The notes: generated by a model not told the origin, from the sequence alone. A DNA stretch of 64,000 nt from Tamilnaduibacter salinus (GCF_003096655.1 NZ_QEKQ01000002.1:372001-436000); one strand, 5' to 3'; shown: positions 36,398-45,196, counted from the first letter of the stretch. Numbers and translations: made by a program.

Positions 36398-36426
36398 GGC
36401 TGGTTGGCCTTCCCCGTAATCGGTTC

Positions 36427-37731
36427 CTACTGGAACTGGTAATTGAGACTGACGGATGCCCAGTTTTCCGTGTATTCACGACTTCTCACGTCACTGAAGC
36501 GCCGCTCACGACCCACATAGGACGACACACGAAGCGCCCTGGTGACATGCCAGACCAGACCCGCCTCAGCGTTGGCGACCTGGTCTTCCGTCTCGTTGAT
36601 CGCATACCGGATGACCCGATAGCGCCCCTCTGTCGACAACGTCAGCAGCGGGGTGATCGGTCGAGTGTAGCGCAAGACGCCATAGCCAGACTCTTCCTGA
36701 GTCGCAGAACCGATGTAGTCCGACCGGCTTCCCCCGACAGTCAGCCCCAGAGTCCCGCCATCGCTGAACCCGGTCTGAGCGCCGGCCTCCAGAGCCGTCA
36801 CCTCCACTGTGTTTGTTTCCTGGACATCAAAGCTGAAGTCGCCAAACGCCAGGTCAAACCCGGACGTCTGGTCGGTAATCTCCCGGTTCAGATTCAGGAA
36901 AGCGGATGTGGACGAGTTGACCTGGCGGTCCAGGCGCAGATCGCCCACCGTTCCCGTGGTACTGATATCGATATTACGGAACCGGGTTTCCTGGCGCGTG
37001 ACGCCGTAAGATCCCGAAATCGATGTGGCCTGATACTCACGGGAGAAAAAGACCGTACCGGTTGCCGAGTCCACTTCCTCCCCTGAATCATACTCGACCC
37101 GCTCGCCGCTTGCCTGAAGGCCGCCGGAAAGACGCGGACTGAACAGGTGCGTCCAGGCCGTGGAGGCGCTGATACGGTCACTGTCGTCCTGCTCCCGGTC
37201 ATCGAACGTTGTGTTCTGGTAACGACTGCTTAACCGCCAGGTGTCGCGGGGGCCGAGCCTGAACTGGTAGTCGGGGCCTGTCCGAACGGTATTGCGTCGG
37301 CTCGTGTTATCCGGGCGCGCCGGACGTGTGGAACGGCGTCGCACATCCCGTAGGCTGTCTGTCACGTGCCAGGACAACCGATCAGTGAGCTGACACTGCC
37401 CCGTGGCATCCGCCTGGGTATAAAGCGTCGAATCAAACGTGTCCTCCAGGAACACCCCGTAACCAATATCTGCTCCCAGAGTCGTTTCGCATCGCCCCGG
37501 CTGGGCTTGATGTTCGATCGTGATGTTCGCCCGGGTCTCAAGATCGGACTGCGGGTTATCGCGGGACGCAGTCATGTTGTCGCTGTAGCGACTGGTGAGA
37601 CCCACGCCGACCTGGACCGGGTCCGCCATCGCGGCACCCGATCCAAGGATGGCGGCCCCCAGGCTCGCACTCATTACCCCCCTGGCGAGAGCACGGCACG
37701 GAATCACGCAATAAAGAATCCCTTCAGCCAT
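36427..37731 (-). CDS. XrtA/PEP-CTERM system-associated outer membrane beta-barrel protein
   Basis: About 434 residues. Signal peptide ends ...GAAILGSGAAMA before DPVQVGVGLTSRYSDN. The rest is a regular series of amphipathic strands (alternating Thr/Tyr/Arg patterns, DTWRLSSRYQNTTF, ISGSYGVTRQET) ending in aromatic VSLNYQFQ, the C-terminal Phe-type signature of outer-membrane barrels. It matches the hypothetical barrel found in most exosortase A loci. ATG 37731 overlaps the CpsD-like gene by 8 bases; a longer reading from 37872 would sit inside that gene. Possibly the outer-membrane exit or anchor for EPS. Confidence 0.88.
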   Translation of the reverse strand: MAEGILYCVIPCRALARGVMSASLGAAILGSGAAMADPVQVGVGLTSRYSDNMTASRDNPQSDLETRANITIEHQAQPGRCETTLGADIGYGVFLEDTFDSTLYTQADATGQCQLTDRLSWHVTDSLRDVRRRSTRPARPDNTSRRNTVRTGPDYQFRLGPRDTWRLSSRYQNTTFDDREQDDSDRISASTAWTHLFSPRLSGGLQASGERVEYDSGEEVDSATGTVFFSREYQATSISGSYGVTRQETRFRNIDISTTGTVGDLRLDRQVNSSTSAFLNLNREITDQTSGFDLAFGDFSFDVQETNTVEVTALEAGAQTGFSDGGTLGLTVGGSRSDYIGSATQEESGYGVLRYTRPITPLLTLSTEGRYRVIRYAINETEDQVANAEAGLVWHVTRALRVSSYVGRERRFSDVRSREYTENWASVSLNYQFQ

Positions 37732-38632
37732 TGATGATGGCACCCGCAAATTTCTCCCGTTGGAACGCGCCCGCCGCCTGTTCGACCACCGAGGGCGTGA
37801 CACGCCCATGGGGCACGACCAGCAGCGAGTAGTCACAGAGCTCAGCCAGAATCCGTGCATCCGGCGATTCACCGACAGACGCTGTGTCGAGAATAATGAA
37901 TCGATCCGGGTAACGGCGGCGAACCGCCTGCATGAACTGACGCATCCGGAAAGAGGTGAAGAATTCGCCGGGCGACTCCCGCCGGCTACCAGCCGGAATC
38001 AGGCGAAGCCGCGGGATGCCCGTGGGATAGATGATCCGGGCGATATCATACTCGGGCTCTTCCAGAAAATCCGTCAGTCCGGCCTCTGGCGCCATGTCCA
38101 GAGCGGTATGCAACGACGGTTCCCGCAGGTTGCAGTCGATAAGCAATGCGGTCTTGGACTCATCGAATGCAAACGCGGCGGCCAGATTCATGGCAATGTA
38201 AGAGGCACCGGCGCCCTCGGTTGCGCCGGTCACCACCAGCGCAAAATTCCGGTGCCCGGACATTTCGAGCAGCTTGGTCCGGAGATTACGGAATCGGTTC
38301 ACCAGTTTCCGGTCCGGTGAATCCGGATAGATGATCCGTCTCTCTGCCAGATCGTCCGGCGTCAGATACCGGGGCTCCTGCATTTGACGGATCTGTTTGC
38401 TGACCACGTAGCGATTGACGGCACCCGGTTCCATCGCGCTTGGAACCAGCATGTTGGAACTGTCCAACTGGTCAACGGACGAATGGCCGCCCCCCTGGGC
38501 ATCGCCTGTATTGGTCTGCTTTTCAGACTCGACCGGGGATTCCTCCCGGGGGCGTTCAGATCCCTGACGCTTAAAACGGTCTTCGAGTGTCTCGTCGCGC
38601 CCGGACGACCGGGACTCTCTGGATTCGGTCAT
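37724..38632 (-). CDS. CpsD/CapB-like ATPase of the XrtA locus with a defective P-loop
   Basis: 302 residues, position and fold of the exosortase-locus tyrosine autokinase group. The first 60 residues are charged and disordered; YLTPDDLAERRIIYPD is a typical lead-in. The Walker A region reads GATEGAGASY (136-145) with Ala143 where the essential Lys should be, Walker A' is LLIDCNLREP and Walker B FIILDTASVGE. There is no Tyr cluster at the C-terminus (ends FAGAIING). By family it would regulate chain-length control with its neighbour at 38632; by sequence ATP hydrolysis and autophosphorylation look impaired. Start ATG overlaps the end of the chain-length gene. Confidence 0.82.
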   Translation of the reverse strand: MTESRESRSSGRDETLEDRFKRQGSERPREESPVESEKQTNTGDAQGGGHSSVDQLDSSNMLVPSAMEPGAVNRYVVSKQIRQMQEPRYLTPDDLAERRIIYPDSPDRKLVNRFRNLRTKLLEMSGHRNFALVVTGATEGAGASYIAMNLAAAFAFDESKTALLIDCNLREPSLHTALDMAPEAGLTDFLEEPEYDIARIIYPTGIPRLRLIPAGSRRESPGEFFTSFRMRQFMQAVRRRYPDRFIILDTASVGESPDARILAELCDYSLLVVPHGRVTPSVVEQAAGAFQREKFAGAIING

Positions 38633-40155
38633 TAAATGACTCCCAGCAGGACTGCTCCCGCTACTGCAATGTACGCGGCCGCCACCAGCAGACAGCAGAA
38701 GATGATTCCCACCGTCCGGCGGCGATCACGTCGCCGCTCAAATGGCGTTCGGACTTCCGGCACTTCACCAATCACCATCAGACCCAGCTCTTTCTCGAGC
38801 TGGGATCGGCCACGCACCCGGGGGTCGAGGTGAAGCAGACCACCAACGGCCCCGAACGGCGCGACAATCCCCAGAAGAAGCCCGGCGGCGGCGAAGTATG
38901 AGAACTTCAGTCCGGACGGGCCGAGGGGATACTGGGCGGACTCGTTGATGTCAAAATTCAGGCCCTGCCCCTCCACATCCAGGTGCATCGAAACACGGGC
39001 TTTCTCGCGGCGTTTAAGCAAATCATTGTAGATTTCCTTGTTCACTTCCATGTCGCGTGTCAGCTCAGAATATTCTGCCTTATTCTTCTGAATGCGCTTC
39101 ATGCGCTCGCGCTGTTCCGCCAGCAGCTGATTCAGGGAATTGATTCGCGTATCGATGGCTTCAATGTTCGTTCGAGCATCGGAAAGTGACGCGCTCAGCT
39201 CCTGATAGAGAGGATTCATGACGTCCTCCCCTTCCGTCGACTGCGCCGTCGTGCCCTGCTCGGCCGCACTCTCACGCTGCTTCTTGAGCTCCGCGATCTG
39301 CTCTTTGAGAATCACGATGTCCGGATAGGAGTCGTGGTATTTCAGACGAAGCTGGTCCAACTGCTCCTGCATCGTCGTGATGCGCTGCTTGTAGGCATCC
39401 CGTGTTTTCTCCTGGCGCAGAGTCGGGCTGACCCCCTGCAACTGGCGCTCCAGAGACTGCACCCGGGTCTGGAGTTCCTGTCGCTCGAGGCGGGCCAGCT
39501 CCAGCTTGCCCCTCAAGCTGGCGATCTTCTTGTTGGCCTCTTCCTCAGTGCCATCGACGTTTGTCGAGAGAAATTCCTTGAGGCGGGCCTCGGACTGCTC
39601 GAGTTCCCGCTCGTAGCTCTTCACCTGTTTGTCGATGAAATCGTACGCGTTGCGGCTTTCCTCTCTTTTTCTCTCCGCCGATTCCGCGATAAACGCCTGA
39701 CCAAGGCGTTGAGCAAGACGGAAGGAACGCTCGGCAGACGTTGACTCATAGCCGATCCCGAAATAACTGTCGCCGCGCGTGCGAACGAACAGGTTCGAGC
39801 GCATGCGATTGAGGCGCTCCTCGAACTCGCGCTTGGTGAGCGTTGCCGTTTCAGGCCCGAAGATACTGGCATCCCGCGCAATCGGCTCCAGAACCTTTCG
39901 ACTCCACAGCAGCTCTTCTGCAGCCGACGCCCGCTGATTGATCTCCGTCGTCACGGCACTGCCCTGCATCAACGGCCGAATGATGTTCTGGTCATCCACA
40001 TAAATGACGACTTCGGATTGATACTGGTAGGGATAGAGAAACCCGACGCCGAGCACACCAAAGCTGACGGCCGCGAATACGAGAAACGCGAGCCACTTGC
40101 GTGCACGGATCTCACGGAGCACTTCAAAGGGTAGTTGCGTTAATGGAAGCGCCAT
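38632..40155 (-). CDS. XrtA system polysaccharide chain-length determinant protein
   Basis: About 508 residues, Wzz/GumC type. One membrane helix near residues 20-42 (WLAFLVFAAVSFGVLGVGFLY), a long periplasmic part with coiled coils (about 175-390, rich in Glu/Arg/Gln heptads such as KSYERELEQSEARLKEFL), a Pro-rich segment before the second helix (YPLGPSGLKFSYFAAAGLL) and a third hydrophobic end. It sets polymer length together with Wza and the CpsD-like protein. ATG 40155 has GGA upstream; the frame is open further to 40218. Confidence 0.92.
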   Translation of the reverse strand: MALPLTQLPFEVLREIRARKWLAFLVFAAVSFGVLGVGFLYPYQYQSEVVIYVDDQNIIRPLMQGSAVTTEINQRASAAEELLWSRKVLEPIARDASIFGPETATLTKREFEERLNRMRSNLFVRTRGDSYFGIGYESTSAERSFRLAQRLGQAFIAESAERKREESRNAYDFIDKQVKSYERELEQSEARLKEFLSTNVDGTEEEANKKIASLRGKLELARLERQELQTRVQSLERQLQGVSPTLRQEKTRDAYKQRITTMQEQLDQLRLKYHDSYPDIVILKEQIAELKKQRESAAEQGTTAQSTEGEDVMNPLYQELSASLSDARTNIEAIDTRINSLNQLLAEQRERMKRIQKNKAEYSELTRDMEVNKEIYNDLLKRREKARVSMHLDVEGQGLNFDINESAQYPLGPSGLKFSYFAAAGLLLGIVAPFGAVGGLLHLDPRVRGRSQLEKELGLMVIGEVPEVRTPFERRRDRRRTVGIIFCCLLVAAAYIAVAGAVLLGVI

Positions 40156-40285
40156 ACATTCCAGCCTGTACTGCCCGATCCTTGACCCGGCGACTCCTGC
40201 CGGGCACTTGTTCCACACGACGGCCGCCCCGAAGGGGCGTTCACATCGTCACGACTGCGCCAGACCCATCATTCGGGGTATCCCA

Positions 40286-40930
40286 TCAGAAACTCCGTTC
40301 CGGCACGGTGAGGATGTCACCGGGCTGAAGCGCATAATTGGTCTCGATGTCCCCTTTGTTCAGGATATCGTCCAGTTTGACGGGAATGGCCACGACCTCA
40401 CCGTCCAATGGACGGTACAGCATGGCATCGTTCAGGGCGGCAAATGATGTCGCTCCACCGCTGCTCAATACCATGTCGAGCACCGTCATTCCCTCGCGAT
40501 GGGCGACGGACGTCGGTTGCTGAACGGCACCGGTCACACGGACGCGATCGGTGAATTCATGACTGCCCATCCCCGTGACGACCACACTCACCTGGGGCTC
40601 CCGGATGTACTGTTCCAGATCATCCTCAATGCTGGCCGCCAGGGCCTCCGGACGCTCGCCACTGGCCTGAACATCCCCGACCAGTGGCACGGAAATCCTG
40701 CCGTCCGGCCGGACGGGCACCGATACGCTCAGATCCGGGTTGCGCCAGACCGACACCTGAACCACATCGGTCGGACCGAGGATGTAGTCGTCAGGCTGGC
40801 CCGCCTGCGCATTCAGCGCCTTACGAATCTTTTCCGGAGACGATGCTGGCTGAGATGCGCAGCCTGACAGCATCAGGGTTAACAGGGCGGCAAAAGCTAG
40901 GGTAACTGGGGCAAGTAACGTCCGTGACAT
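40286..40930 (-). CDS. XrtA/PEP-CTERM system exopolysaccharide export protein (Wza-like lipoprotein)
   Basis: 214 residues. Lipoprotein signal with lipobox LSGC at about 22-25; then the poly_export domain (YILGPTDVVQVSVWRNPDLS, VRPDGRISVPLVGDVQASG) and a SLBB domain (VTGAVQQPTSVAHREGMTVLDMVLSSGGAT). It forms or caps the outer-membrane/periplasmic export channel. Shorter than Wza (about 380) because it lacks the C-terminal membrane helix, as is normal for the exosortase subgroup. The 130 bases between it and the chain-length gene include GGCGACTCCTGCCGGGCA-like GC-rich sequence with no clear signal. Confidence 0.93.
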   Translation of the reverse strand: MSRTLLAPVTLAFAALLTLMLSGCASQPASSPEKIRKALNAQAGQPDDYILGPTDVVQVSVWRNPDLSVSVPVRPDGRISVPLVGDVQASGERPEALAASIEDDLEQYIREPQVSVVVTGMGSHEFTDRVRVTGAVQQPTSVAHREGMTVLDMVLSSGGATSFAALNDAMLYRPLDGEVVAIPVKLDDILNKGDIETNYALQPGDILTVPERSF

Positions 40931-40939
40931 GGTGCTTCC

Positions 40940-42352
40940 TCAACGGGATCCTTTTCTGAATAGTATCACTTCGACTGTCTGAATTATAATCAACAGATCA
41001 AGCAGGAGGCTGTGATTCTTGATGTAGTAAAGGTCATATCGTAGCTTTTCACGGGTATCTTCCTCGTTGTCGGCATAGGCAAAACAAAGCTGAGCCCAGC
41101 CGGTGATACCCGGCTTGACCCGGTGACGCTCGTTGTACAGCGGAATGGACTCCACCAGTTGATCCACAAACATGGGTCGCTCCGGCCGGGGCCCGACAAA
41201 CGCCATGTCGCCAGTCAACACATTAAAGATCTGCGGCAACTCGTCAATACGAAGGCGACGGATCACGTCGCCGACCCGGGTAATTCGGGTATCGTTCTGC
41301 TGAGCCCAGACCGCACCGTCCTTTTCGGCGTCAGTTCGCATCGAGCGGAACTTGTGGACCCTGAAAACGCGGCCGTTGAGCCCGACCCGCTCCTGGCTGT
41401 AGAACACGGGTGCCCGCCAGCCGTCCTCCAGCTTGATCGCAAGCGCTGTCAGCAGCATCACGGGCGATGTCAGCACCAACAGCATGAATGATGCCAGCAG
41501 ATCCAGCCCCCGCTTGCTGCCCCCCTGAACCGACGACACCGAGAACCCCGGAGAAAAGACCAGCCACCCCTTGGAAATCATCTCGAGAGCGACTTTCCGG
41601 GACTCGCGCTCATAGAAAGTGGCTGCGTCGACGATTTTGACGCCCTCCATTTTGCACTCGAGGAGGTCTTCCATTGGCAACCCCCGCCGCCGGTCGTCGA
41701 CACCAACCACGATTTCCCGTACCGGATGCCTGAGAATATACCGATGCAGGGTATGGTGGAGATGAATCAGCTTTTCTCCCGATACTTCGACCGCCTCATC
41801 CGGCATGGGGACAAACCCGACGAGATGGAATCCCTTGCGATTGAACGGGGTCGTCAGATCTTCAAGAAGCTGGCGCGCCCGCCAACCGGCCCCGAGAACC
41901 AACACCTTCCGTTTGAATGCATCGTCACCGGCGAGGCGGAAGAAAACGCTGCGAACAATACCGAGCATGAAGAACCCGAACACCGACGCGGTTGTCACCA
42001 CGCCCTCACCGCCGAGGTACCACAGCCAGTCCTCAAACAACAGGAAGGCACTGAATGACAGCGGCAGACTGAGAATCAGGGCCATGATCGTCCGCAGCAT
42101 CATGCCCGAGAGACCTTCTTCAATCCGCGCCTGGTGGACACCCAGCGCAATCATCACAATGATGTTGAATGTGCCGAACACCAGCGCAGATGGCCAGACG
42201 TACTGGAAGTGCTCAGCGAAAAAAGGAAAGTCGCCAAAATAGCGAAAGAAGGCGCTCAGACAGAACACGCCAAACAGGATTCCCAGGTCCAGAATCCCAA
42301 GGATGAAGAACGGAAGGTGAATGTAGTGACGGAAAATACGGACGTGGGCCAC
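40940..42352 (-). CDS. Undecaprenyl-phosphate sugar transferase, XrtA-associated (initiating enzyme)
   Basis: 470 residues. Four or five N-terminal membrane helices, a middle CoA-binding-like Rossmann part (VLVLGAGWRARQLLEDL), another helix, and the C-terminal bacterial sugar transferase domain (RVHKFRSMRTDAE, RRLRIDELPQIFNVLTGDMAFVGPRPERP, RHRVKPGITGWAQL). It loads the first sugar phosphate onto undecaprenyl phosphate at the inner membrane. GTG at 42352 has AAAGGAG at ideal spacing. First gene of the 18-gene minus-strand run; its promoter is in the 42353-42805 region. Confidence 0.93.
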   Translation of the reverse strand: MAHVRIFRHYIHLPFFILGILDLGILFGVFCLSAFFRYFGDFPFFAEHFQYVWPSALVFGTFNIIVMIALGVHQARIEEGLSGMMLRTIMALILSLPLSFSAFLLFEDWLWYLGGEGVVTTASVFGFFMLGIVRSVFFRLAGDDAFKRKVLVLGAGWRARQLLEDLTTPFNRKGFHLVGFVPMPDEAVEVSGEKLIHLHHTLHRYILRHPVREIVVGVDDRRRGLPMEDLLECKMEGVKIVDAATFYERESRKVALEMISKGWLVFSPGFSVSSVQGGSKRGLDLLASFMLLVLTSPVMLLTALAIKLEDGWRAPVFYSQERVGLNGRVFRVHKFRSMRTDAEKDGAVWAQQNDTRITRVGDVIRRLRIDELPQIFNVLTGDMAFVGPRPERPMFVDQLVESIPLYNERHRVKPGITGWAQLCFAYADNEEDTREKLRYDLYYIKNHSLLLDLLIIIQTVEVILFRKGSR

Positions 42353-42418
42353 CCCGACTCCTTTCTGTTGCTCAGACCAACCGCGTCTTTACAGCCAAAC
42401 GAATGCGTCCAATGCGCC

Positions 42419-42430
42419 GAATCATGATTC
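42419..42430. promoter_or_regulatory. 12-bp perfect palindrome, possible operator
   Basis: GAATCATGATTC, fully self-complementary, lies just downstream of the expected transcription start of the minus-strand promoter at 42441-42468, a usual place for a repressor site. The binding protein is unknown. Confidence 0.4.
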
Positions 42431-42440
42431 GCGGGCGAAA

Positions 42441-42468
42441 AGTGTACTACGTCAGCTTGGTTTATCAA
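42441..42468 (-). promoter_or_regulatory. Sigma-70-type promoter for the EPS operon
   Basis: On the minus strand TTGATA (42463-42468), 16-base spacer, TACACT (42441-42446). Transcription would start near 42434 and give a leader of about 80 bases before the GTG of the initiating sugar transferase. The match is good at both hexamers; no experimental support can be read from sequence. Confidence 0.5.
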
Positions 42469-42625
42469 TTACTTTGTCAACGTCCGGCCCTCTTTCTCTT
42501 CGAGTGACAGCCTGCTTTACACCTTCCACAGGAACTGTGGCGCAATTTTCGCCATTCAGCGTCGATTTACTTTACATTGCTAGTGAGCCCCCACCAGAAA
42601 CAACCAAAAATCAGGGGCATAAAAC

Positions 42626-42643
42626 CCGGCACGGAAACTGCTA
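42626..42643 (+). promoter_or_regulatory. Sigma-54 (RpoN) promoter of the PEP-CTERM gene
   Basis: cGGCACGgaaacTGCta has the -24 GG (42628-42629) and -12 GC (42640-42641) separated by exactly 10 bases, and keeps GGCAC and TGC of the consensus. Transcription would start near 42653, giving a leader of about 150 bases that holds the riboswitch. PrsR, which carries GAFTGA, is the obvious activator. Confidence 0.75.
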
Positions 42644-42699
42644 ATAGAAAAAAAGCACGTTCAACGAACCCCGTTGACGCTGTGTTGAAGTTTTCAGGG

Positions 42700-42780
42700 A
42701 AAGGGCCAAACCGGCTGCGAGGCCGGGACGGAAAGCCAGGGGTCTCAGGAGGGCCTGAGACAGCCCGGTTGCAAGCCCCG
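42700..42780 (+). ncRNA. Cyclic-di-GMP-I (GEMM) riboswitch in the PEP-CTERM leader
   Basis: Elements in order match the GEMM-I aptamer: GGGC and AAACC (42703-42712); a 4-bp hairpin GGCT-GCGA-GGCC with GNRA tetraloop (42713-42724); the signature GGGACGGAAAGCC (42725-42737; consensus GGGACGCAAAGCC, one change); a second hairpin GTCTCAGG-AGGG-CCTGAGAC (42742-42761); and the closing strand CAGCCCGGTT then GCCC (42767-42778) that pairs with AACC and GGGC of the 5' side. The aptamer ends about 13 bases before the AGGGAG ribosome site of the PEP-CTERM gene. I see no terminator between, so it would act on translation or RNA stability. Confidence 0.8.
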
Positions 42781-42805
42781 AAGCATAATATCAGGGAGAT
42801 ACGAA

Positions 42806-43531
42806 ATGACTTTTAAAAAAGCAATCCTTGCCTCATCGCTGTTCGCGTTCTCGGCCGGGGCGTACGCGGTCCCAGATCTGGGAACAGTCCTTGACGGATC
42901 GCCGTATGACGATGCGTCACTGGACGGCGTCACTGACACCGGTGCGGAAACGCTGACTCTGACCGACACGGACGGCAATACAGATGCCGCAACAGCTGCC
43001 CTGTTGTTTGAGCTCGCGGGGTATGCCCCGAACAATGAGTTCGGCATTTACGGTTATACTCTGGATGGCGGTGGCAATGCGGTTCTGGGTGACATGCTGA
43101 AACTGTTCGACGGAAGCGACGACGACAGCCTGCCCAGCGAGACAACAACGGTTGATTTTGATCTCGTGAACGGCACTGCGACCGCCAATGGCGTGACAGA
43201 GGATATCGGTGCGCAGTTCGGCGTCTATCTCAAGAACACCGTTAACGATGGCGGTTTCACTTGGTATAGCCACTCCGAACTCAACACCGACGGATACGAC
43301 CACTCACTCATTTTCGACACACTGGGTGATGGCGTTCAGGATGAGGTTGGCGGCGCCAATGTTGTTGTCGCATTTGAGGATCTGTGTGACACAGACTGCC
43401 AAAACGATGGCGATTTCAACGACATGGTAGTTGGCATTGACGACGTACTGCCAGTTCCGGAGCCAGGCACCATTGCCCTGCTTGGCCTTGGTCTCGCCGG
43501 AATGGGTGTGGCACGTCGCCGCAAGGCGTGA
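42806..43531 (+). CDS. PEP-CTERM sorting domain protein with DUF4114-like domain
   Basis: 241 residues. Signal peptide (MTFKKAILASSLFAFSAGAYA, cut before VPDLG), an Asp-rich extracellular domain, a DUF4114-like stretch (FEDLCDTDCQNDGDFNDMVVGI, residues about 190-212, two Cys that may pair), and a textbook C-terminal sorting signal VPEPGTIALLGLGLAGMGVARRRKA: PEP motif, hydrophobic helix, Arg cluster. It is the only exosortase substrate in this window. Very acidic and without Lys in the core, suited to calcium binding or a salty outside. Controlled by the sigma-54 promoter and riboswitch upstream; followed by a strong terminator. Confidence 0.93.
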   Translation: MTFKKAILASSLFAFSAGAYAVPDLGTVLDGSPYDDASLDGVTDTGAETLTLTDTDGNTDAATAALLFELAGYAPNNEFGIYGYTLDGGGNAVLGDMLKLFDGSDDDSLPSETTTVDFDLVNGTATANGVTEDIGAQFGVYLKNTVNDGGFTWYSHSELNTDGYDHSLIFDTLGDGVQDEVGGANVVVAFEDLCDTDCQNDGDFNDMVVGIDDVLPVPEPGTIALLGLGLAGMGVARRRKA

Positions 43532-43557
43532 TGAACGGTTGACTGACAGCCGCTTAA

Positions 43558-43591
43558 CAAAAAAGGCGGGCCGATTCGGCCCGCCTTTTTT
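43558..43591. terminator. Bidirectional rho-independent terminator
   Basis: GGCGGGCCG-ATT-CGGCCCGCC (43565-43585), a perfect 9-bp stem, with TTTTTT after it on the plus strand and AAAAAA before it, so it can stop both the PEP-CTERM transcript and the convergent prpD transcript. Confidence 0.92.
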
Positions 43592-43640
43592 GTGCCTGGA
43601 AGAACCACCAACCCTTGGCTGGTGGTTTCCATGGCCTTTC

Positions 43641-45125
43641 TCAGATCACAAACAGGTCCACAAACTCGTGGACCGGCGTGTTGTCAAGGGTCTTCTGATC
43701 CTTGCACAGGTCGAAGATACGATCACACTGCTGCCCCGGGAATCGGGTCGCGAGGTTGTTGCGGAACTTCTGCTCCAGCAGCGGAATGCCCTCTTCGCGC
43801 CGACGCCGGTGACCGATCGGGTATTCGACCGCCACATTCTCCGTCTTGCTGCCGTCCTTAAAGAACACCTGGATGGCATTGGCAATGGAACGCTTGTCCT
43901 GCTCCAGGTACTCACGGGTATAGCGCTCGTCTTCGACGATCTCCATCTTGTCCCGGATCTCGTCAATGATCGGGTTGGCTTCGTGGAAGCTGTCCTCGTA
44001 GTGCTCCGCCTGCAAGCCGCCGAAGATCAACGGAACGGCTGCCATATACTGCAGGCAGTGATCCCGGTCGGCCGCGTTGGCGAGCTTGCCAACCTTGGAG
44101 ATGATCCGGATCGCCGACTCGTGAGTCGTGATGACGATTTTATCGATCTCGTCCAGACGGTCCTTGACCTCCCCATGCAGCTTCACGGCCGCCTCAGCAG
44201 CGGTCTGCGCATGGAATTCCGCGGGGAAAGAGATCTTGAACAGAACGTTTTCCATTACGTAAGAGCCGTACGACTGCGGCAGTGAGAACTGGCGCTTGTC
44301 TTCCGGCTTCAGGGCCTGGTCCTTATTGGTCTTGCTGAACAGGACATCGTAAAAGCCCCACTGCGGCGCGCTCAGCACACCCGGAATGCCCATTTCACCA
44401 CGGATGGCAATGTCGGACAGGCGAACGGCGCGGGAAGTGGCATCACCCGCCGCCCAGGACTTCCGGGAGCCCGCGTTCGGCGCATGGCGGTAGGTCCGCA
44501 GCGACTGACCGTCCACCCAGGCGTGGGACAGCGCGGAGAGCAGCTGTTCACGATCCGCCCCCATCAGCTTCGCCGTGACGGCGGTGGAGGCGACCTTGAC
44601 CAGTACAACATGGTCCAGACCAACGCGGTTAAAGGAGTTCTCCAGCGCCAGTACGCCCTGGATCTCGTGCGCCATGATCATGCCTTCCAGCACATCCCGC
44701 ATGGTCAGCGGCTCTTTACCCTGCGCCACACGCTTCTGGGACAGGTGATCCGCCACCGCCAGGATGCCACCCAGGTTATCGGAAGGGTGCCCCCACTCGG
44801 CGGCCAGCCAGGTATCGTTGTAATCCAGCCAGCGGATAATGCAGCCAATGTCCCAGGCGGCCTTCACCGGATCGAGACGATAGGGTGTGCCGGGAACTCG
44901 CGCACCGTGAGGCACGGTGGTGCCTTCAACAATCGGGCCCAGGTGCTTGGTGCACTCCGGGAAGCGCAGCGCCAGCAGACCACAGCCCAGCGTGTCGATC
45001 AGGCAGTTTCGCGCGGTGTCGAATGCTTCATCACTGTCGATGTGATAATCCAGAACGTAGTCGGCAATGTCCTGAATCACCTGGTCATAATCCGGCCGTT
45101 CGTTGGTATCGACATTCTGACTCAT
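43641..45125 (-). CDS. prpD: 2-methylcitrate dehydratase
   Basis: 494 residues, full-length MmgE/PrpD family. Sequence such as [50 protein letters not shown] and [17 protein letters not shown] matches proteobacterial PrpD. It dehydrates 2-methylcitrate to 2-methyl-cis-aconitate in propionyl-CoA breakdown. Here an AcnD/PrpF pair, which can do the same step, lies in the same operon, so PrpD may be redundant or serve another stereoisomer. A terminator-like hairpin separates it from prpF. Confidence 0.95.
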   Translation of the reverse strand: MSQNVDTNERPDYDQVIQDIADYVLDYHIDSDEAFDTARNCLIDTLGCGLLALRFPECTKHLGPIVEGTTVPHGARVPGTPYRLDPVKAAWDIGCIIRWLDYNDTWLAAEWGHPSDNLGGILAVADHLSQKRVAQGKEPLTMRDVLEGMIMAHEIQGVLALENSFNRVGLDHVVLVKVASTAVTAKLMGADREQLLSALSHAWVDGQSLRTYRHAPNAGSRKSWAAGDATSRAVRLSDIAIRGEMGIPGVLSAPQWGFYDVLFSKTNKDQALKPEDKRQFSLPQSYGSYVMENVLFKISFPAEFHAQTAAEAAVKLHGEVKDRLDEIDKIVITTHESAIRIISKVGKLANAADRDHCLQYMAAVPLIFGGLQAEHYEDSFHEANPIIDEIRDKMEIVEDERYTREYLEQDKRSIANAIQVFFKDGSKTENVAVEYPIGHRRRREEGIPLLEQKFRNNLATRFPGQQCDRIFDLCKDQKTLDNTPVHEFVDLFVI

Positions 45126-45196
45126 CAGCCTTACCTCCTGAGGGATTGTCTCTCAAACGTATCAGCCACTCCCGCTGACGCATAGCGACAGCGGAA

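Noticed and set aside
42403-42416. GG-N10-GC on the minus strand before the EPS operon as a second sigma-54 promoter
   Set aside because: Only the two dinucleotides match; -24 reads GGCGC and -12 ACGC, and a better sigma-70-type promoter lies nearby.
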